A stretch of DNA of 64,000 nucleotides from an uncultured Macellibacteroides sp. (GCF_963667135.1 NZ_OY762974.1:1116001-1180000), one strand, 5' to 3'; positions 17,436 to 27,673 are shown, counted from the stretch's first letter. A program made the numbers and translations. Notes: generated by a model from the letters alone, not told the origin.

Positions 17436-19319
17436 ATGAAAAGAGAAATTAAATTTAGTCTGGTTTTCAGAGACATGTGGCAATCTGCCGGAAAATATGT
17501 GCCCCGCGTTGACCAGCTGGTAAGAGTTGCTCCTGCAATTATTGAAATGGGCTGCTTTGCCCGGGTTGAAACAAACGGAGGAGGATTTGAACAAGTAAAT
17601 TTATTATTCGGCGAAAACCCAAATAAGGCTGTAAGAGAATGGACAAAACCTTTCCACGAAGCTGGCATTCAGACTCACATGTTAGACCGTGCACTAAATG
17701 GACTCCGAATGAGTCCGGTTCCCGCAGATGTTCGTCAGCTTTTTTACAAAGTTAAAAAAGCTCAGGGAACTGATATCACTCGCACATTCTGTGGATTGAA
17801 TGATGTACGAAACATTGCTCCATCCATTAAATATGCCAAAGAGGCAGGTATGATTTCCCAATGTTCTCTTAGCATTACGCACTCTCCCATTCATACAGTG
17901 GAATATTACACTAAAATGGCTTACGAACTTATCGAGCTTGGAGCTGATGAGATTTGCATTAAGGACATGGCTGGCATTGGACGTCCATACTCGCTGGGAC
18001 AAATTGTTGCCAATATTAAAGCCAAACATCCTGAAATACCCATACAGTATCACAGTCACGCCGGACCAGGCTTTAACATGGCCACAATTCTGGAAGTCTG
18101 TAATGCCGGTTGCGATTATATCGATGTAGGCATGGAGCCCCTTTCATGGGGTACTGGTCATGCCGATGTTATTTCCGTTCAGGCTATGCTTAAGGACGCC
18201 GGATTTATTGTTCCTGAAATCAACATGGATGCATACATGAAGGTACGCAGTCTTATTCAGGAATTTATGGACGATTTCCTTGGATTGTATATCAGTCCGA
18301 AAAACCGGCTAATGAATTCGTTGCTTATTGGTCCGGGACTACCGGGTGGTATGATGGGAAGCCTCATGGCTGATCTGGAAACAAATCTGGACACCATCAA
18401 TAAAAATAAAACAAAGAATAACCAGCCGTTGATGACACAAGATCAGCTGTTAATCAAGTTGTTCGATGAAGTGGCGTATGTATGGCCACGTATAGGATAT
18501 CCTCCTCTGGTTACTCCATTCAGTCAGTATGTAAAGAACCTTGCCATGATGAATGTAATGCAGATGGAAAAAGGAAAAGAACGTTGGGGAATGATTGCCG
18601 ATGATATCTGGGACATGATTCTTGGTAAGGCGGGAAGACTTCCGGGAGAATTAGCTCCGGAAATCATTGAAAAAGCCAAGAACGAAGGACGGCAGTTCTT
18701 TAAAGGCGATCCTCAGGAGAATTATCCGGATGCGCTGGACAAATACCGTAAATTGATGAACGAGAAACAATGGAGTGTTGGTGAAGACGATGAAGAATTG
18801 TTTGAATACGCCATGCATCCGGCCCAATACGAGGCTTATCGTTCAGGAAAAGCTCAGGTGGAGTTTAAAGCAGATGTTGCACACCGTAAGGCAGTGATTC
18901 AGGCAGCTTTGGAGCCAGCAACTCCTGCTGTTACGATAGCATTACCTTCTTCACCTCAGGTTATGACTGTTGATGTAAACGGGCAGCCCTTCCGTGTAAC
19001 TGTGTCATACGGAGACACATCTACTGCTTCGGTAACAACTCCGGCAGAATCGGCTACCCCACCGGCACAAACAGCAGCTGCAGGTGCAGGCAATGAAGTT
19101 TTGTCTCCATTAGAAGGAAAGTTCTTCCTGATAAAAAATACGTCCGACACACCTCTTAAAGTAGGAGATGTTGTGAAAGAAGGTCAGCTTCTTTGTTATA
19201 TTGAAGCAATGAAAACCTATAACGCTGTTCGTTCTGAATTCAGCGGAACAATAACAGCTATCACGCTTAACAACGGAGATTCGGTAGTTGAAGATGATGT
19301 AATAATGACCATACTATAA
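17436..19319 (+). CDS. oadA: carboxyltransferase (oxaloacetate decarboxylase-type alpha subunit) with biotin domain
   Basis: A 627-residue fusion of a pyruvate-type carboxyltransferase TIM barrel (about 1-300), a post-barrel helical region (to about 480), a Pro/Ala linker (about 510-555) and a biotinyl domain (about 557-627). The metal and substrate region begins FRDMWQSAGKYVP where the usual motif is RDGHQSL; DLNDVRN-type and VGMEPLSWGTGH blocks follow. The biotinylation site reads EAMKT rather than the common EAMKM. It should remove CO2 from oxaloacetate (or a related acid) and load biotin, with decarboxylation by the beta subunit pumping sodium ions out. Its stop overlaps the oadB start (TAATG). 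The variant motif is shared with other Bacteroidetes as far as I recall, so exact substrate is uncertain. Confidence 0.88.
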   Translation: MKREIKFSLVFRDMWQSAGKYVPRVDQLVRVAPAIIEMGCFARVETNGGGFEQVNLLFGENPNKAVREWTKPFHEAGIQTHMLDRALNGLRMSPVPADVRQLFYKVKKAQGTDITRTFCGLNDVRNIAPSIKYAKEAGMISQCSLSITHSPIHTVEYYTKMAYELIELGADEICIKDMAGIGRPYSLGQIVANIKAKHPEIPIQYHSHAGPGFNMATILEVCNAGCDYIDVGMEPLSWGTGHADVISVQAMLKDAGFIVPEINMDAYMKVRSLIQEFMDDFLGLYISPKNRLMNSLLIGPGLPGGMMGSLMADLETNLDTINKNKTKNNQPLMTQDQLLIKLFDEVAYVWPRIGYPPLVTPFSQYVKNLAMMNVMQMEKGKERWGMIADDIWDMILGKAGRLPGELAPEIIEKAKNEGRQFFKGDPQENYPDALDKYRKLMNEKQWSVGEDDEELFEYAMHPAQYEAYRSGKAQVEFKADVAHRKAVIQAALEPATPAVTIALPSSPQVMTVDVNGQPFRVTVSYGDTSTASVTTPAESATPPAQTAAAGAGNEVLSPLEGKFFLIKNTSDTPLKVGDVVKEGQLLCYIEAMKTYNAVRSEFSGTITAITLNNGDSVVEDDVIMTIL

Positions 19320-20554
19320 TGGAGGAAATATTTCAGAACTTATATAGTATGACTGCTTTCAGCAACATAATTGCTGAACCACAGTTCCTTATAATGTATG
19401 CCATAGCATTCGTATTGCTTTATCTTGGAATCAAGAAACAGTATGAACCTCTATTGCTTGTACCTATTGCTTTCGGAGTATTGCTTGCAAACTTTCCGGG
19501 AGGTGATATGGGAGTTATTCAGGCAGATGAAAACGGAATGATTCTGGTAAAAGGTGTAATGAGAAATATCTGGGAAATGCCTTTGCATGAAATTGCGCAC
19601 GAACTAGGCTTGATGAACTTTGTATACTACATGCTTATTAAAACAGGATTTCTGCCTCCGATTATTTTTATGGGCGTTGGTGCATTGACTGATTTTGGAC
19701 CAATGCTTCGAAATTTAAGGTTATCTATATTCGGTGCTGCAGCTCAGCTAGGAATCTTCTCGGTGTTGCTGGTTGCCATCCTTATGGGTTTTACCCCCAA
19801 GGAAGCCGCTTCTTTAGGTATAATTGGAGGAGCAGATGGTCCAACAGCTATTTTTACTACAATTAAGCTAGCACCCCATTTACTTGGTCCTATTGCTATT
19901 GCAGCATATTCTTATATGGCTCTTGTTCCGGTAATAATACCCTTGGTTGTAAGAATCCTTTGCACTGAAAAGGAGCTTAAAATCAACATGAAAGAACAAG
20001 AAAAGATGTATCCGAGTGATACCGAGTTTAAAAATATGCAAGTGCTTAAAATCGTGTTCCCCATTGCAGTTACTACCATTGTGGCACTATTTGTACCAAC
20101 AGCAGTCCCTCTTGTTGGCATGCTGATGTTCGGTAATCTGGTAAAAGAAATTGGAACAAATACATTCCGGTTGTTCGATGCTGCCTCAAACAGCATCATG
20201 AATGCGGCAACAATCTTTCTGGGACTATCTGTTGGGGCCACTATGACAACGACTGCTTTTCTCAATTTACAAACAATTGGTATCGTTGTAGGGGGATTCC
20301 TAGCCTTTGCTCTATCTATCTCCGGCGGTATTTTAATGGTTAAAATATTCAATTTGGTGAGTAAAAAGAAAATTAATCCGCTTATCGGAGCGACTGGCCT
20401 GAGTGCGGTTCCCATGGCATCCAGGGTTGCCAATGAAATAGCTCTTAAATATGACTCAAAAAACCATGTGCTTCAATACTGCATGTCGAGCAATATTTCA
20501 GGGGTTATCGGTTCTGCAGTAGCTGCCGGTGTACTAATTTCATTCTTATCGTAA
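19319..20554 (+). CDS. oadB: sodium ion-translocating decarboxylase beta subunit
   Basis: An inner-membrane protein of 411 residues with about nine hydrophobic segments. It carries the signatures of OadB/MmdB/GcdB: the pore block GVGALTDFGPMLRNL with the essential aspartate, IIGGADGPTAIFTT, and GATGLSAVPMASRVANE near the C terminus. It decarboxylates carboxybiotin and couples the energy to sodium export. It overlaps oadA by one base, so expression is coupled, and a hairpin terminator follows. Confidence 0.95.
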   Translation: MEEIFQNLYSMTAFSNIIAEPQFLIMYAIAFVLLYLGIKKQYEPLLLVPIAFGVLLANFPGGDMGVIQADENGMILVKGVMRNIWEMPLHEIAHELGLMNFVYYMLIKTGFLPPIIFMGVGALTDFGPMLRNLRLSIFGAAAQLGIFSVLLVAILMGFTPKEAASLGIIGGADGPTAIFTTIKLAPHLLGPIAIAAYSYMALVPVIIPLVVRILCTEKELKINMKEQEKMYPSDTEFKNMQVLKIVFPIAVTTIVALFVPTAVPLVGMLMFGNLVKEIGTNTFRLFDAASNSIMNAATIFLGLSVGATMTTTAFLNLQTIGIVVGGFLAFALSISGGILMVKIFNLVSKKKINPLIGATGLSAVPMASRVANEIALKYDSKNHVLQYCMSSNISGVIGSAVAAGVLISFLS

Positions 20555-20574
20555 AATATTTTTTACAATTCCAG

Positions 20575-20618
20575 AAAAGAGGGGTTTTATGATTCATTTC
20601 ATAAAATCCCTCTTTTTT
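20575..20618 (+). terminator. terminator of the oad operon
   Basis: An 18-bp stem (20575-20592 with about 20599-20616) with one mismatch, a six-base loop and a run of six T on the plus strand. It lies 20 bases after the oadB stop. Confidence 0.92.
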
Positions 20619-20747
20619 AGTCTCCAACAAACAATAATTGATTAATTTGTAACAAATAATTGAAATAAAATGTGGCTATAAAAAAATATTTAGTTTAATT
20701 TGTGAAAAATATAGGAATTATCATCCTTATTCTAAATATGATTGAAT

Positions 20748-22604
20748 ATGAGCGACACTCTTGAGACTAATCTGCCAGAAGTAGAAAACGCAGGCAAATT
20801 GGAAGAAACTAACGTTCCGGAAATTACTCCGGAAATTACTGCTACGGATATAGAAACAGAAGAATCTGCTGAAGCTGTTACTGCCGGAGCTGCAGGTAAA
20901 TTATCTAAAGAAGAAATTCTTAACAAACTATCCGAACTAGTAGAAGTTTCGGTAGAAGAGTCGCGGGGTGAAATTGACGCGCTCAAACAGGCGTATTATA
21001 AAATTCGCCGGAACGAAGTAGAAGAACTTAAAAAATCGTTTCTGGAAGAGGGAGGCGAAGAAAAGGATTTTTCGGCACCTGTTGATGAAGTTGAAACTAA
21101 AATTAAGGATCTGCTTAATGTTTACAAAGAAAAGAGAGCAGCTCTGATAGCAGAAGAAGAACGGATCAAAGAAGCAAATTATACACTGAAGCTTCAATTG
21201 ATCGAGCAACTGAAAACTTTAACTGAAAGTCAGGAAGATTTTAACAAACTATACAATGATTTCAAAGATTTGCAAGTTCGCTGGAAAGAAATAAAATCGA
21301 TTCCACAGGAGCACGCTAACGAACTTTGGAAAAGCTACCAGATCTATTCCGAAAAGTTCTATGATATCATCAAGATAAATAACCAGTTCCGTGATTACGA
21401 CTTCAAGAAAAATCTTGAACTAAAAACGGCTCTATGCGAAACTGTGGAAAAACTGGAAGAAGAATCGGATGTTATTTCTGCATTCCACCAGTTGCAAAAA
21501 CTTCACCAGCAATGGAAAGAAATAGGTCCGGTATCCAAAGAGTTGCGCGAAGAATTATGGACCCGTTTTAAAAACGCGTCTACGACTATTAACAAAAAAC
21601 ACCAGACTCATTTTGAAACCCTGAAGTCGCGCGAACAGGAAAACCTGGATGCCAAGACTTCGATTTGTGAAGAAATTGAGGCTATCAATATGGATTCCCT
21701 GAAAACTTTTAAAGATTGGGAAGACATGAACAAGCAGGTTATTACCCTGCAAGAAAAATGGAAAACTATTGGCTTTGCTCCAAAGAAGGCCAATGTGAAA
21801 ATATTTGAACGTTTCCGCGCTGCATGTGATGCGTATTTTAACCGCAAAAACGACTTTTACAAGTCGATCAAGAATGACATGGAGCATAACCTGGAACTAA
21901 AAAAAGCATTATGCGAAAAAGCAGAAGCTTTGAAAGATAGTACCGATTGGAAAGATGCTACAGATAAACTTATTGTTTTGCAGAAAGAATGGAAAACAAT
22001 CGGATCGGTTGCCCGCAAACACTCTGATGCTATCTGGAAACGTTTCATATCTGCCTGCGATTATTTCTTCGAACAAAAGAACAAGAATGTTTCGTCTCAG
22101 AAGAATATTGAACAAGATAATCTGGCAGCAAAAAAAGCATTAATTGAAAAAGTTAATACGCTTGATGAAACCCTGAAATCAGATGAAGCCGTTTCGTTTC
22201 TTAAAGGACTTATTGCTGAATGGAATACAGTAGGCCATGTACCATTTAAAGAAAAGGACAAGGTTTATAAAGAATTCCATGAGGCCGTAGATAAACAATT
22301 CGACAGATTAAAAGTTGGTCAATCGGATCGTAAAATGCAAAGCTTCCGCAGTAACATCAATGAAATGAGTACTGGAGAGAGAGGAAAGAGCAAACTTTAC
22401 GGCGAAAGAGAACGACTGATGCGTCAGTTTGATCGGCTAAAATCGGAGGTTCAAACCTACGAGAACAATATCGGATTCCTGAGCATCTCTTCCAAGGGCG
22501 GAAGTGGTTTGGTTAAAGAGATGGAACGAAAGATTGAAAATCTAAAAGAAGAAATGGCGCTGACAGTGAAAAAAATCGACGCCATAGACGAAAACTTAGA
22601 ATAG
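20748..22604 (+). CDS. DUF349 repeat protein
   Basis: A 618-residue cytosolic protein. After an acidic, low-complexity N terminus (about 1-60) it carries five DUF349 repeats between about 140 and 530, each with an aromatic-basic core: RWKEIKSIP, QWKEIGPVS, KWKTIGFAP, EWKTIGSVA and EWNTVGHVP. It ends in a coiled coil (about 545-618). The start is ATG 20748; the in-frame codon six bases earlier is TTG, and the ATG at 20738 is in another frame. DUF349 proteins are widespread in Bacteroidetes and actinobacteria with no settled function; the repeats are predicted helical bundles. It ends at a small terminator just before the ATP-grasp-like gene. Confidence 0.9.
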   Translation: MSDTLETNLPEVENAGKLEETNVPEITPEITATDIETEESAEAVTAGAAGKLSKEEILNKLSELVEVSVEESRGEIDALKQAYYKIRRNEVEELKKSFLEEGGEEKDFSAPVDEVETKIKDLLNVYKEKRAALIAEEERIKEANYTLKLQLIEQLKTLTESQEDFNKLYNDFKDLQVRWKEIKSIPQEHANELWKSYQIYSEKFYDIIKINNQFRDYDFKKNLELKTALCETVEKLEEESDVISAFHQLQKLHQQWKEIGPVSKELREELWTRFKNASTTINKKHQTHFETLKSREQENLDAKTSICEEIEAINMDSLKTFKDWEDMNKQVITLQEKWKTIGFAPKKANVKIFERFRAACDAYFNRKNDFYKSIKNDMEHNLELKKALCEKAEALKDSTDWKDATDKLIVLQKEWKTIGSVARKHSDAIWKRFISACDYFFEQKNKNVSSQKNIEQDNLAAKKALIEKVNTLDETLKSDEAVSFLKGLIAEWNTVGHVPFKEKDKVYKEFHEAVDKQFDRLKVGQSDRKMQSFRSNINEMSTGERGKSKLYGERERLMRQFDRLKSEVQTYENNIGFLSISSKGGSGLVKEMERKIENLKEEMALTVKKIDAIDENLE

Positions 22605-22611
22605 TACAATG

Positions 22612-22644
22612 GAAGCCGCCTCGAACAGAGACGGCTTCTTTTTT
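22612..22644 (+). terminator. short terminator after the DUF349 gene
   Basis: GAAGCCG (22612-22618) pairs with CGGCTTC (22632-22638), followed by a T-run to 22644. It lies only eight bases before the next start codon at 22653, so it may act as an attenuator for that gene rather than a full stop. Confidence 0.8.
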
Positions 22645-22652
22645 ATAAAAAG

Positions 22653-23867
22653 ATGCGCTACGTTCACTTCTTTAATCCAGGACATGAAATGGCTGTTTTT
22701 AAGGGACATCCATCATATACTCCTCCATCCAATGTACATAAGATGATGAAGGAGCTGGAACTTTTACCTATATGGTATGCAGGCCCCGACGATTATGTCC
22801 TTGTTGAGGAATCTGAAAAAATTTCAATGCAGTCGTTACCGGATGCTTTAGGCCCTTTTGCTAAAGCTGTTTCCGTGGAAGAAGTTCTCCGGAATGGAGC
22901 ATCACTACCTCCTGCGACTGTTAATCCGTGGGGAGAATCTCCTCATAGTCTGCACATGTTCTCCAAACTTAAAAAAATAAGTGGATGGGACTTACAAATC
23001 CCCAAATGGAATCCTGTCTGCAAAACACTTTGCGGGCGGCAGACAGCATCCGATTGTATGAAAATGATGCAGGAAATCTTGCCGGAAGCAAGAATTCTAA
23101 AGACACCCCTCTTCTGTACAACATTAGACGAGATCTATACTGCATTTGGTTCGTTCCAATTTCCGGTTCTTTGCAAAATGCCCTATTCTTCATCAGGAAG
23201 AGGACTACTTTGGTTGGAGTCTGAAGAATTGGCTGTTGCTGAACGTAACTGGATTAATGGGGCCATAAAAAGACAGGGTAGTCTTAGTGTGGAACCGGCA
23301 TTAAATAAAGTCAGCGATTTCGCCATGGAGTTTTATTCTGACGGACAGGGTGATGTCGTTTTTAAGGGCATCTCATGCTTTACTACAGAAGGAAGGGGCG
23401 CCTATTCCGGCAACAGACTTGATAGTCAGAAAGCCCTGAGAGATGAGCTTTCTGCGTTAATTGGTAGTGACCTGCTTGATAGGACAGAACAATCAGCTAC
23501 CGAAGTTCTGAAAAAGATATTTGGAAGACAATATACAGGTTTTCTGGGGGTAGATATGCTTATATATAAAGACATTGACCAGAATTACCAAATACATCCA
23601 TGTATCGAAATAAATATGCGCTATACAATGGGTATGCTTGCCATTCATTTATATGAAAATTATATGTCAGAAACAACCACCGGTTACTTTGCCATAACTT
23701 TTCATAAAAAGCCAGGAGATGCCTATAGAAAACATTGTGAGATGATGCAAAAACACCCTCAGTTATTCGAAGGGAACAAACTGCTTTCTGGCTATCTTCC
23801 TCTGTGTCCGGTTACAGAATCCAATCATTACATAGCTTATATTCTAGCCACAGTTACTTATTCTTGA
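22653..23867 (+). CDS. uncharacterised ATP-grasp-like protein
   Basis: A 404-residue cytosolic protein I do not recognise by name. The middle and C-terminal parts have the layout of an ATP-grasp enzyme: [19 protein letters not shown] (about 175-193) resembles the ATP-binding lysine strand and glycine-rich loop, and [14 protein letters not shown] (about 325-338) resembles the metal-binding Glu-x-Asn block. The N terminus ([18 protein letters not shown]) is distinctive. ATP-grasp enzymes ligate carboxylates to amines or thiols, so a peptide or small-molecule ligase is possible. Its 3' end overlaps the convergent folE 3' end by 14 bases. Start ATG 22653 follows a hairpin. Confidence 0.6.
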   Translation: MRYVHFFNPGHEMAVFKGHPSYTPPSNVHKMMKELELLPIWYAGPDDYVLVEESEKISMQSLPDALGPFAKAVSVEEVLRNGASLPPATVNPWGESPHSLHMFSKLKKISGWDLQIPKWNPVCKTLCGRQTASDCMKMMQEILPEARILKTPLFCTTLDEIYTAFGSFQFPVLCKMPYSSSGRGLLWLESEELAVAERNWINGAIKRQGSLSVEPALNKVSDFAMEFYSDGQGDVVFKGISCFTTEGRGAYSGNRLDSQKALRDELSALIGSDLLDRTEQSATEVLKKIFGRQYTGFLGVDMLIYKDIDQNYQIHPCIEINMRYTMGMLAIHLYENYMSETTTGYFAITFHKKPGDAYRKHCEMMQKHPQLFEGNKLLSGYLPLCPVTESNHYIAYILATVTYS

Positions 23868-24441
23868 TTAGATTGATAAATTCTTCACGGGTTTTGGCCT
23901 GCTGAAAGAACCCGGTAAAATCAGATGTAGTTGTAAGTGAATTCTGTTTTTCGACGCCACGCATTTGCATGCACATATGCTGTGCCTCAATAACCACCAT
24001 CACTCCCAAAGGATTAAGCGTATTCTGTATACACTCTTTTATCTGCAACGTCATACGCTCCTGAATCTGCAGCCTTCGGGCAAAAATATCCACAACACGT
24101 GGAATCTTGCTTAAACCAGTAATATACTTATTTGGTATATAAGCCACATGAGCTTTACCAAAAAATGGCAACATGTGATGTTCGCAAAGAGAAAAGAAGT
24201 CAATGTCTTTAACAATCACCATCTGTTTATAACCTTCTTCCTCAAACATGGCAGAAGAAAGCACCTTTTGAGGATCCTCATTATATCCTTTCGTCAAAAA
24301 CTGCATTGCTTTAGCAACACGTTCAGGAGTTTTTAGGAGTCCTTCCCGATCAGCATCTTCACCTAATAAGTTAAGGATTTGAGAATAATGGACAGCCAGC
24401 TCTTCTCTTTTCAGCAACGTTTCTTCGTTTACTTCTTTCAT
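23854..24441 (-). CDS. folE: GTP cyclohydrolase I
   Basis: FolE converts GTP to dihydroneopterin triphosphate, the first step of folate (and in some species queuosine) synthesis. The 195-residue protein has the zinc and catalytic signature [36 protein letters not shown], and [10 protein letters not shown] with the other zinc cysteine. Length is standard. It is the last gene of the DUF1599-DoxX-tpiA-SPOR-folE run and lies 16 bases after the SPOR gene. Its stop overlaps the convergent ATP-grasp-like gene. Confidence 0.97.
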   Translation of the reverse strand: MKEVNEETLLKREELAVHYSQILNLLGEDADREGLLKTPERVAKAMQFLTKGYNEDPQKVLSSAMFEEEGYKQMVIVKDIDFFSLCEHHMLPFFGKAHVAYIPNKYITGLSKIPRVVDIFARRLQIQERMTLQIKECIQNTLNPLGVMVVIEAQHMCMQMRGVEKQNSLTTTSDFTGFFQQAKTREEFINLIKNK

Positions 24442-24457
24442 TTAGGGTATACTATTA

Positions 24458-24958
24458 TTACAGAGGAATATTAACCTCTTCTTTTACAATATAAATTTCT
24501 TTGCCGTACGAAGGGAACGCTTCCATCAGTTGTCTTTTCAAATTAAATGCTTCTTCATGACTACGAAAGTCTCCAACCCTAAGTTTCCAGAAAGGGGCAG
24601 TATAAGTAACATATGTAGCGAGATCAGGGAATAATTCTTTAATCTCTCTTTCTCTTTTGAAAGCTTCATCTTTCGACAAACGCTGATTCCCTGTAAAAAC
24701 TTGCGCACGAAAACCTTGCACTTTAATAAACGAGTCTCCGTCTGCTTTCATCAATTTATCTCCCGATAAACGAACTCCCACCATTTTCTTTATAGCAGGA
24801 TCCTGACGTACAACCACTTTTCCTTTACCCGTAGCCGGCTCCTGAAGCGAATCAAAAATGGTAGTAGCAGCTAATTCTGTATTTATATCCTGAGCAGTCA
24901 AAGGCAATACGGCGACCAAGCCAATCAACAAAAGAATTATACATAGAAATTTTCTCAT
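24458..24958 (-). CDS. SPOR-domain protein, exported
   Basis: A 166-residue protein with a signal peptide (about 1-22, ending LPLTAQ) and a C-terminal SPOR domain (about 80-160; FRAQVFTGNQRLSKDEAF, then WKLRVGDFRSHEEAF). SPOR domains bind denuded glycan strands of peptidoglycan at the division site, so this is probably a periplasmic septal or wall-binding protein. It lies between tpiA and folE; a hairpin separates it from tpiA. Confidence 0.9.
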   Translation of the reverse strand: MRKFLCIILLLIGLVAVLPLTAQDINTELAATTIFDSLQEPATGKGKVVVRQDPAIKKMVGVRLSGDKLMKADGDSFIKVQGFRAQVFTGNQRLSKDEAFKREREIKELFPDLATYVTYTAPFWKLRVGDFRSHEEAFNLKRQLMEAFPSYGKEIYIVKEEVNIPL

Positions 24959-24987
24959 ACTACAGTTTTTTTATTCAATAAATAAAA

Positions 24988-25016
24988 GGGGATACTTCTG
25001 AATCCGAAGCATCCCC
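24988..25016 (-). terminator. hairpin between tpiA and the SPOR gene
   Basis: GGGGATACTTC (24988-24998) pairs with GAAGCATCCCC (25006-25016) with one mismatch and a seven-base loop. On the minus strand it is followed by TTTTATTTATT. It lies 18 bases past the tpiA stop and would end or attenuate transcription into the SPOR-folE pair. Confidence 0.75.
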
Positions 25017-25034
25017 CGTACTAATGACTTATTA

Positions 25035-25790
25035 TCAGAATGCCTCAATAATCGGCATAAACTTATCAACAGCCAAAGAAGCTCCACCAATCAATCCACC
25101 GTCAACATCTGGTTTTGCGAACAATTCTTTTGCGTTGGCTCCATTACAACTTCCACCATAAAGAATAGAGCAATCGTCTGCTACAATCTGACCATATTTA
25201 GCCGCAATTGTCTGACGGATATGTGCATGAATTTCTTGAGCTTGGTCAGCAGAAGCTGTTTTACCTGTTCCAATTGCCCAAACCGGCTCGTAAGCAAGAA
25301 CCAACTTTCCAAAGTCTTCAGCAGATAAATCAAACAAAGAACCTGCAATCTGAGCATCTACAACTTCAAAATGCTTGCCAGCTTCTCTTTCCTCAAGAAC
25401 TTCACCAATACAGAAGATAGGAGTAAGACCATTAGCCAATGCCAACAATACTTTATCTTTTAGTATTTCTGCTGTTTCGTGATAGTAGGCACGTCTTTCA
25501 GAGTGACCAAGAATTACATACTTAGCACCTGTTGAAGCAACCATAGCAGCTGAAACTTCGCCAGTATAAGCTCCGCTATTCTTGTCAGCGCAGTTTTCTG
25601 CAGCAACACCAACCTTTGTTGTGTCGATAGCTGCAGCGATGCTTGCAAGGTGAGTAAATGGTGTTCCGATTACAACGTCGCAATTGATTGCTTTTCCTTT
25701 AAGAGCAGCATCTAATCCTTTTGCCAATTCAAGACCTTCCTGCAGTGTGGTATTCATTTTCCAGTTACCTGCAACAATATTCTTTCTCAT
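25035..25790 (-). CDS. tpiA: triosephosphate isomerase
   Basis: TpiA interconverts dihydroxyacetone phosphate and glyceraldehyde 3-phosphate in glycolysis. The 251-residue barrel has all catalytic residues: Lys11 in GNWKMN, His96 in ILGHSERR and Glu168 in [11 protein letters not shown], plus the phosphate loop YGGSCNGAN. Length is standard. It starts 40 bases after the DoxX gene and is probably expressed with it. Confidence 0.98.
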   Translation of the reverse strand: MRKNIVAGNWKMNTTLQEGLELAKGLDAALKGKAINCDVVIGTPFTHLASIAAAIDTTKVGVAAENCADKNSGAYTGEVSAAMVASTGAKYVILGHSERRAYYHETAEILKDKVLLALANGLTPIFCIGEVLEEREAGKHFEVVDAQIAGSLFDLSAEDFGKLVLAYEPVWAIGTGKTASADQAQEIHAHIRQTIAAKYGQIVADDCSILYGGSCNGANAKELFAKPDVDGGLIGGASLAVDKFMPIIEAF

Positions 25791-25830
25791 GTCTAAATTA
25801 TTTAAATATGTAATACAAAATATTATACAC

Positions 25831-27108
25831 TCATTCTGTTATTTGGGATGCCTTTCTTCGGTTATGAAAAAAATCATAAACCCAAACAAGGAGCAAAGGT
25901 AAGGCAAAACTTAATAAAATGAATAATAAGCCGTCATCTTCTTTTTCCTTAACACTATTTCCGGACAGATAGTTGTCCATGGTCCCTTTAATATAGTCTT
26001 CATCCGGTATATCATTTGGATTCCATTTCGCCAAAATCGTACCATTTTTCAGCAAGATAAGACCTGGGTTAGAGCGAATCATTGTTTTCAACATTACATC
26101 GTCTGAATTACAAAAGGGATATTCAGAACCTGTACTATTTATCCACTCATTAATCGACTCCTTTGACGAGCCTGTTATACAATAGAAAGGATAACCCTTT
26201 TCCTGAGCGTAATCAAAAACATTATTAATCGCATCGATATTCTTATCATCAGCGCTCTCGAGTTTGGGGGATATAAGCCAAAACATAGGTGCGTCATAAG
26301 TAAGCAACTCTTGAGTAATATCCTCATCTGAACTATTGAAAATCATAAACCCTGATACCGGAGGAGTATACCCTTTCTTAATTAAGATTGAACGAGAACT
26401 TACATAAGTCCACGAACTATCTTCAGCCGGATAGTTATCCAGCGAAAATTCTTTTTGAACTCCGTTTTTTTCATACACAAATACATATTTATACTCATCA
26501 ACCGGCGCATTATCCGGAGTAGTTGTTAAAGAAGGAATATTTGCGCCCACCTTGAACGGTCTAAAATCGACAATAGGCAAATGAATATAGTTGCTATAAT
26601 TAAATCCAATACAAAACAGGTACGAATACAAGGCAACAAACCAGTATGCCTTAAACGTGTATATATTTACTAATCGTTGATTATACTTAAAAGTAAAAAC
26701 AGCAGCTGTCAACAAAACTATGTTTTTGAAAAAAGTTTCCCAATTAGTAAGAACAACTGCGTCACCAAAGCATCCGCAATCAGAAACTGGATTAAACAAA
26801 GCTAGGTATAATGTCAATGGTGTCATAAACAACATAAACACCAAAACAAGAAAAGACGAATAACGACGATAAACGCCAAAAAGCATACATACCCCTAAGG
26901 AAAATTCAGCAGCAGAAAGGCAAAAGGAAAGCAACATCTCAAATGGAGAAAACCATGTAAGACCAAATGATAAAAGGTAATCGCCAATTTTAATTGCACC
27001 CCCTACAGGGTCAATAGCCTTTACTACCCCGGAAAAGACAAAAACTATCCCGATTAAGATGCGGCTTAACTCCGCAACAATCTTTATTGTTTTTTCCTTG
27101 TATTTCAT
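25831..27108 (-). CDS. DoxX/MauE-type membrane protein fused to a thioredoxin-like domain
   Basis: A 425-residue inner-membrane protein. Residues 1-170 form a DoxX-type four-helix bundle plus one more helix ([19 protein letters not shown] is the family start, and DCGCFGDAV follows near residue 112). Residues about 240-375 look like a thioredoxin fold: [11 protein letters not shown], a helix, and [18 protein letters not shown] with the cis-proline position. I do not see a CxxC active site in that domain. A last helix lies at about 400-418. Its ATG overlaps the DUF1599 stop (TAATG). DoxX-Trx fusions are common in Bacteroidetes next to DUF1599 and tpiA; a redox or quinone-linked role is inferred, not shown. 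Confidence 0.75.
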   Translation of the reverse strand: MKYKEKTIKIVAELSRILIGIVFVFSGVVKAIDPVGGAIKIGDYLLSFGLTWFSPFEMLLSFCLSAAEFSLGVCMLFGVYRRYSSFLVLVFMLFMTPLTLYLALFNPVSDCGCFGDAVVLTNWETFFKNIVLLTAAVFTFKYNQRLVNIYTFKAYWFVALYSYLFCIGFNYSNYIHLPIVDFRPFKVGANIPSLTTTPDNAPVDEYKYVFVYEKNGVQKEFSLDNYPAEDSSWTYVSSRSILIKKGYTPPVSGFMIFNSSDEDITQELLTYDAPMFWLISPKLESADDKNIDAINNVFDYAQEKGYPFYCITGSSKESINEWINSTGSEYPFCNSDDVMLKTMIRSNPGLILLKNGTILAKWNPNDIPDEDYIKGTMDNYLSGNSVKEKEDDGLLFILLSFALPLLLVWVYDFFHNRRKASQITE

Positions 27109-27653
27109 TACTCTTCTCCAAACTCTAACTTAATCAGACCAAAAAGAGCATAATTAATCATATCCATATAGTTTGCATCAATCCCTTCTGAAACAATTGT
27201 TTGTCCATTATTCCTCTCAATCTGCTTTGTTCTATATATTTTCATAAGAATAAGATCAGTATAGGAACTGATACGCATACCTCTCCAGGCCTCGTCATAG
27301 TCATGATTTTTAGCATACATCAACTCTTTTGTTTCTGTTATATACCGATCATAAAGTGTCATTGCCTCTTCCTTACTCATATCTGTAGTATCAGAAAAAC
27401 CTTTTGCCAGTTGGATCAAACCTATAACGCCATAGTTTACTATAGCAATGAATTCCGGCTTAATACCTTCATTAATCATACTGATACCCTTAATTTCAAG
27501 ACTCCGAATCCGGTTAGCCTTAATATAGATCTGATCGGTAACCGACTGCGGACGCATAATTCTCCATGATGGACCATAATCAGCAAGTTTCTTCTGAAAT
27601 AAATCGCGACAAAGAGCGATAACTCTTTCAAACTGTTCTTTTGTATCTGCCAT
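27108..27653 (-). CDS. DUF1599 domain protein
   Basis: A 181-residue protein made of two similar halves, each with a KLADYGPSWRIMRP or NHDYDEAWRGMRISS motif followed by SVTDQIYIKANRIR or SYTDLILMKIYRTKQIE. This is the duplicated DUF1599 nucleotide-modification-associated domain. I choose ATG 27653. A longer frame to 27710 would add a hydrophobic stretch that lies upstream of the predicted promoter (27674-27681) and inside the neighbouring terminator. First gene of the run leading to folE. The domain has been noted near thymidylate-type and modification enzymes, but its function is not established. Confidence 0.82.
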   Translation of the reverse strand: MADTKEQFERVIALCRDLFQKKLADYGPSWRIMRPQSVTDQIYIKANRIRSLEIKGISMINEGIKPEFIAIVNYGVIGLIQLAKGFSDTTDMSKEEAMTLYDRYITETKELMYAKNHDYDEAWRGMRISSYTDLILMKIYRTKQIERNNGQTIVSEGIDANYMDMINYALFGLIKLEFGEE

Positions 27654-27673
27654 AAAACGAATATAATAGGGTA

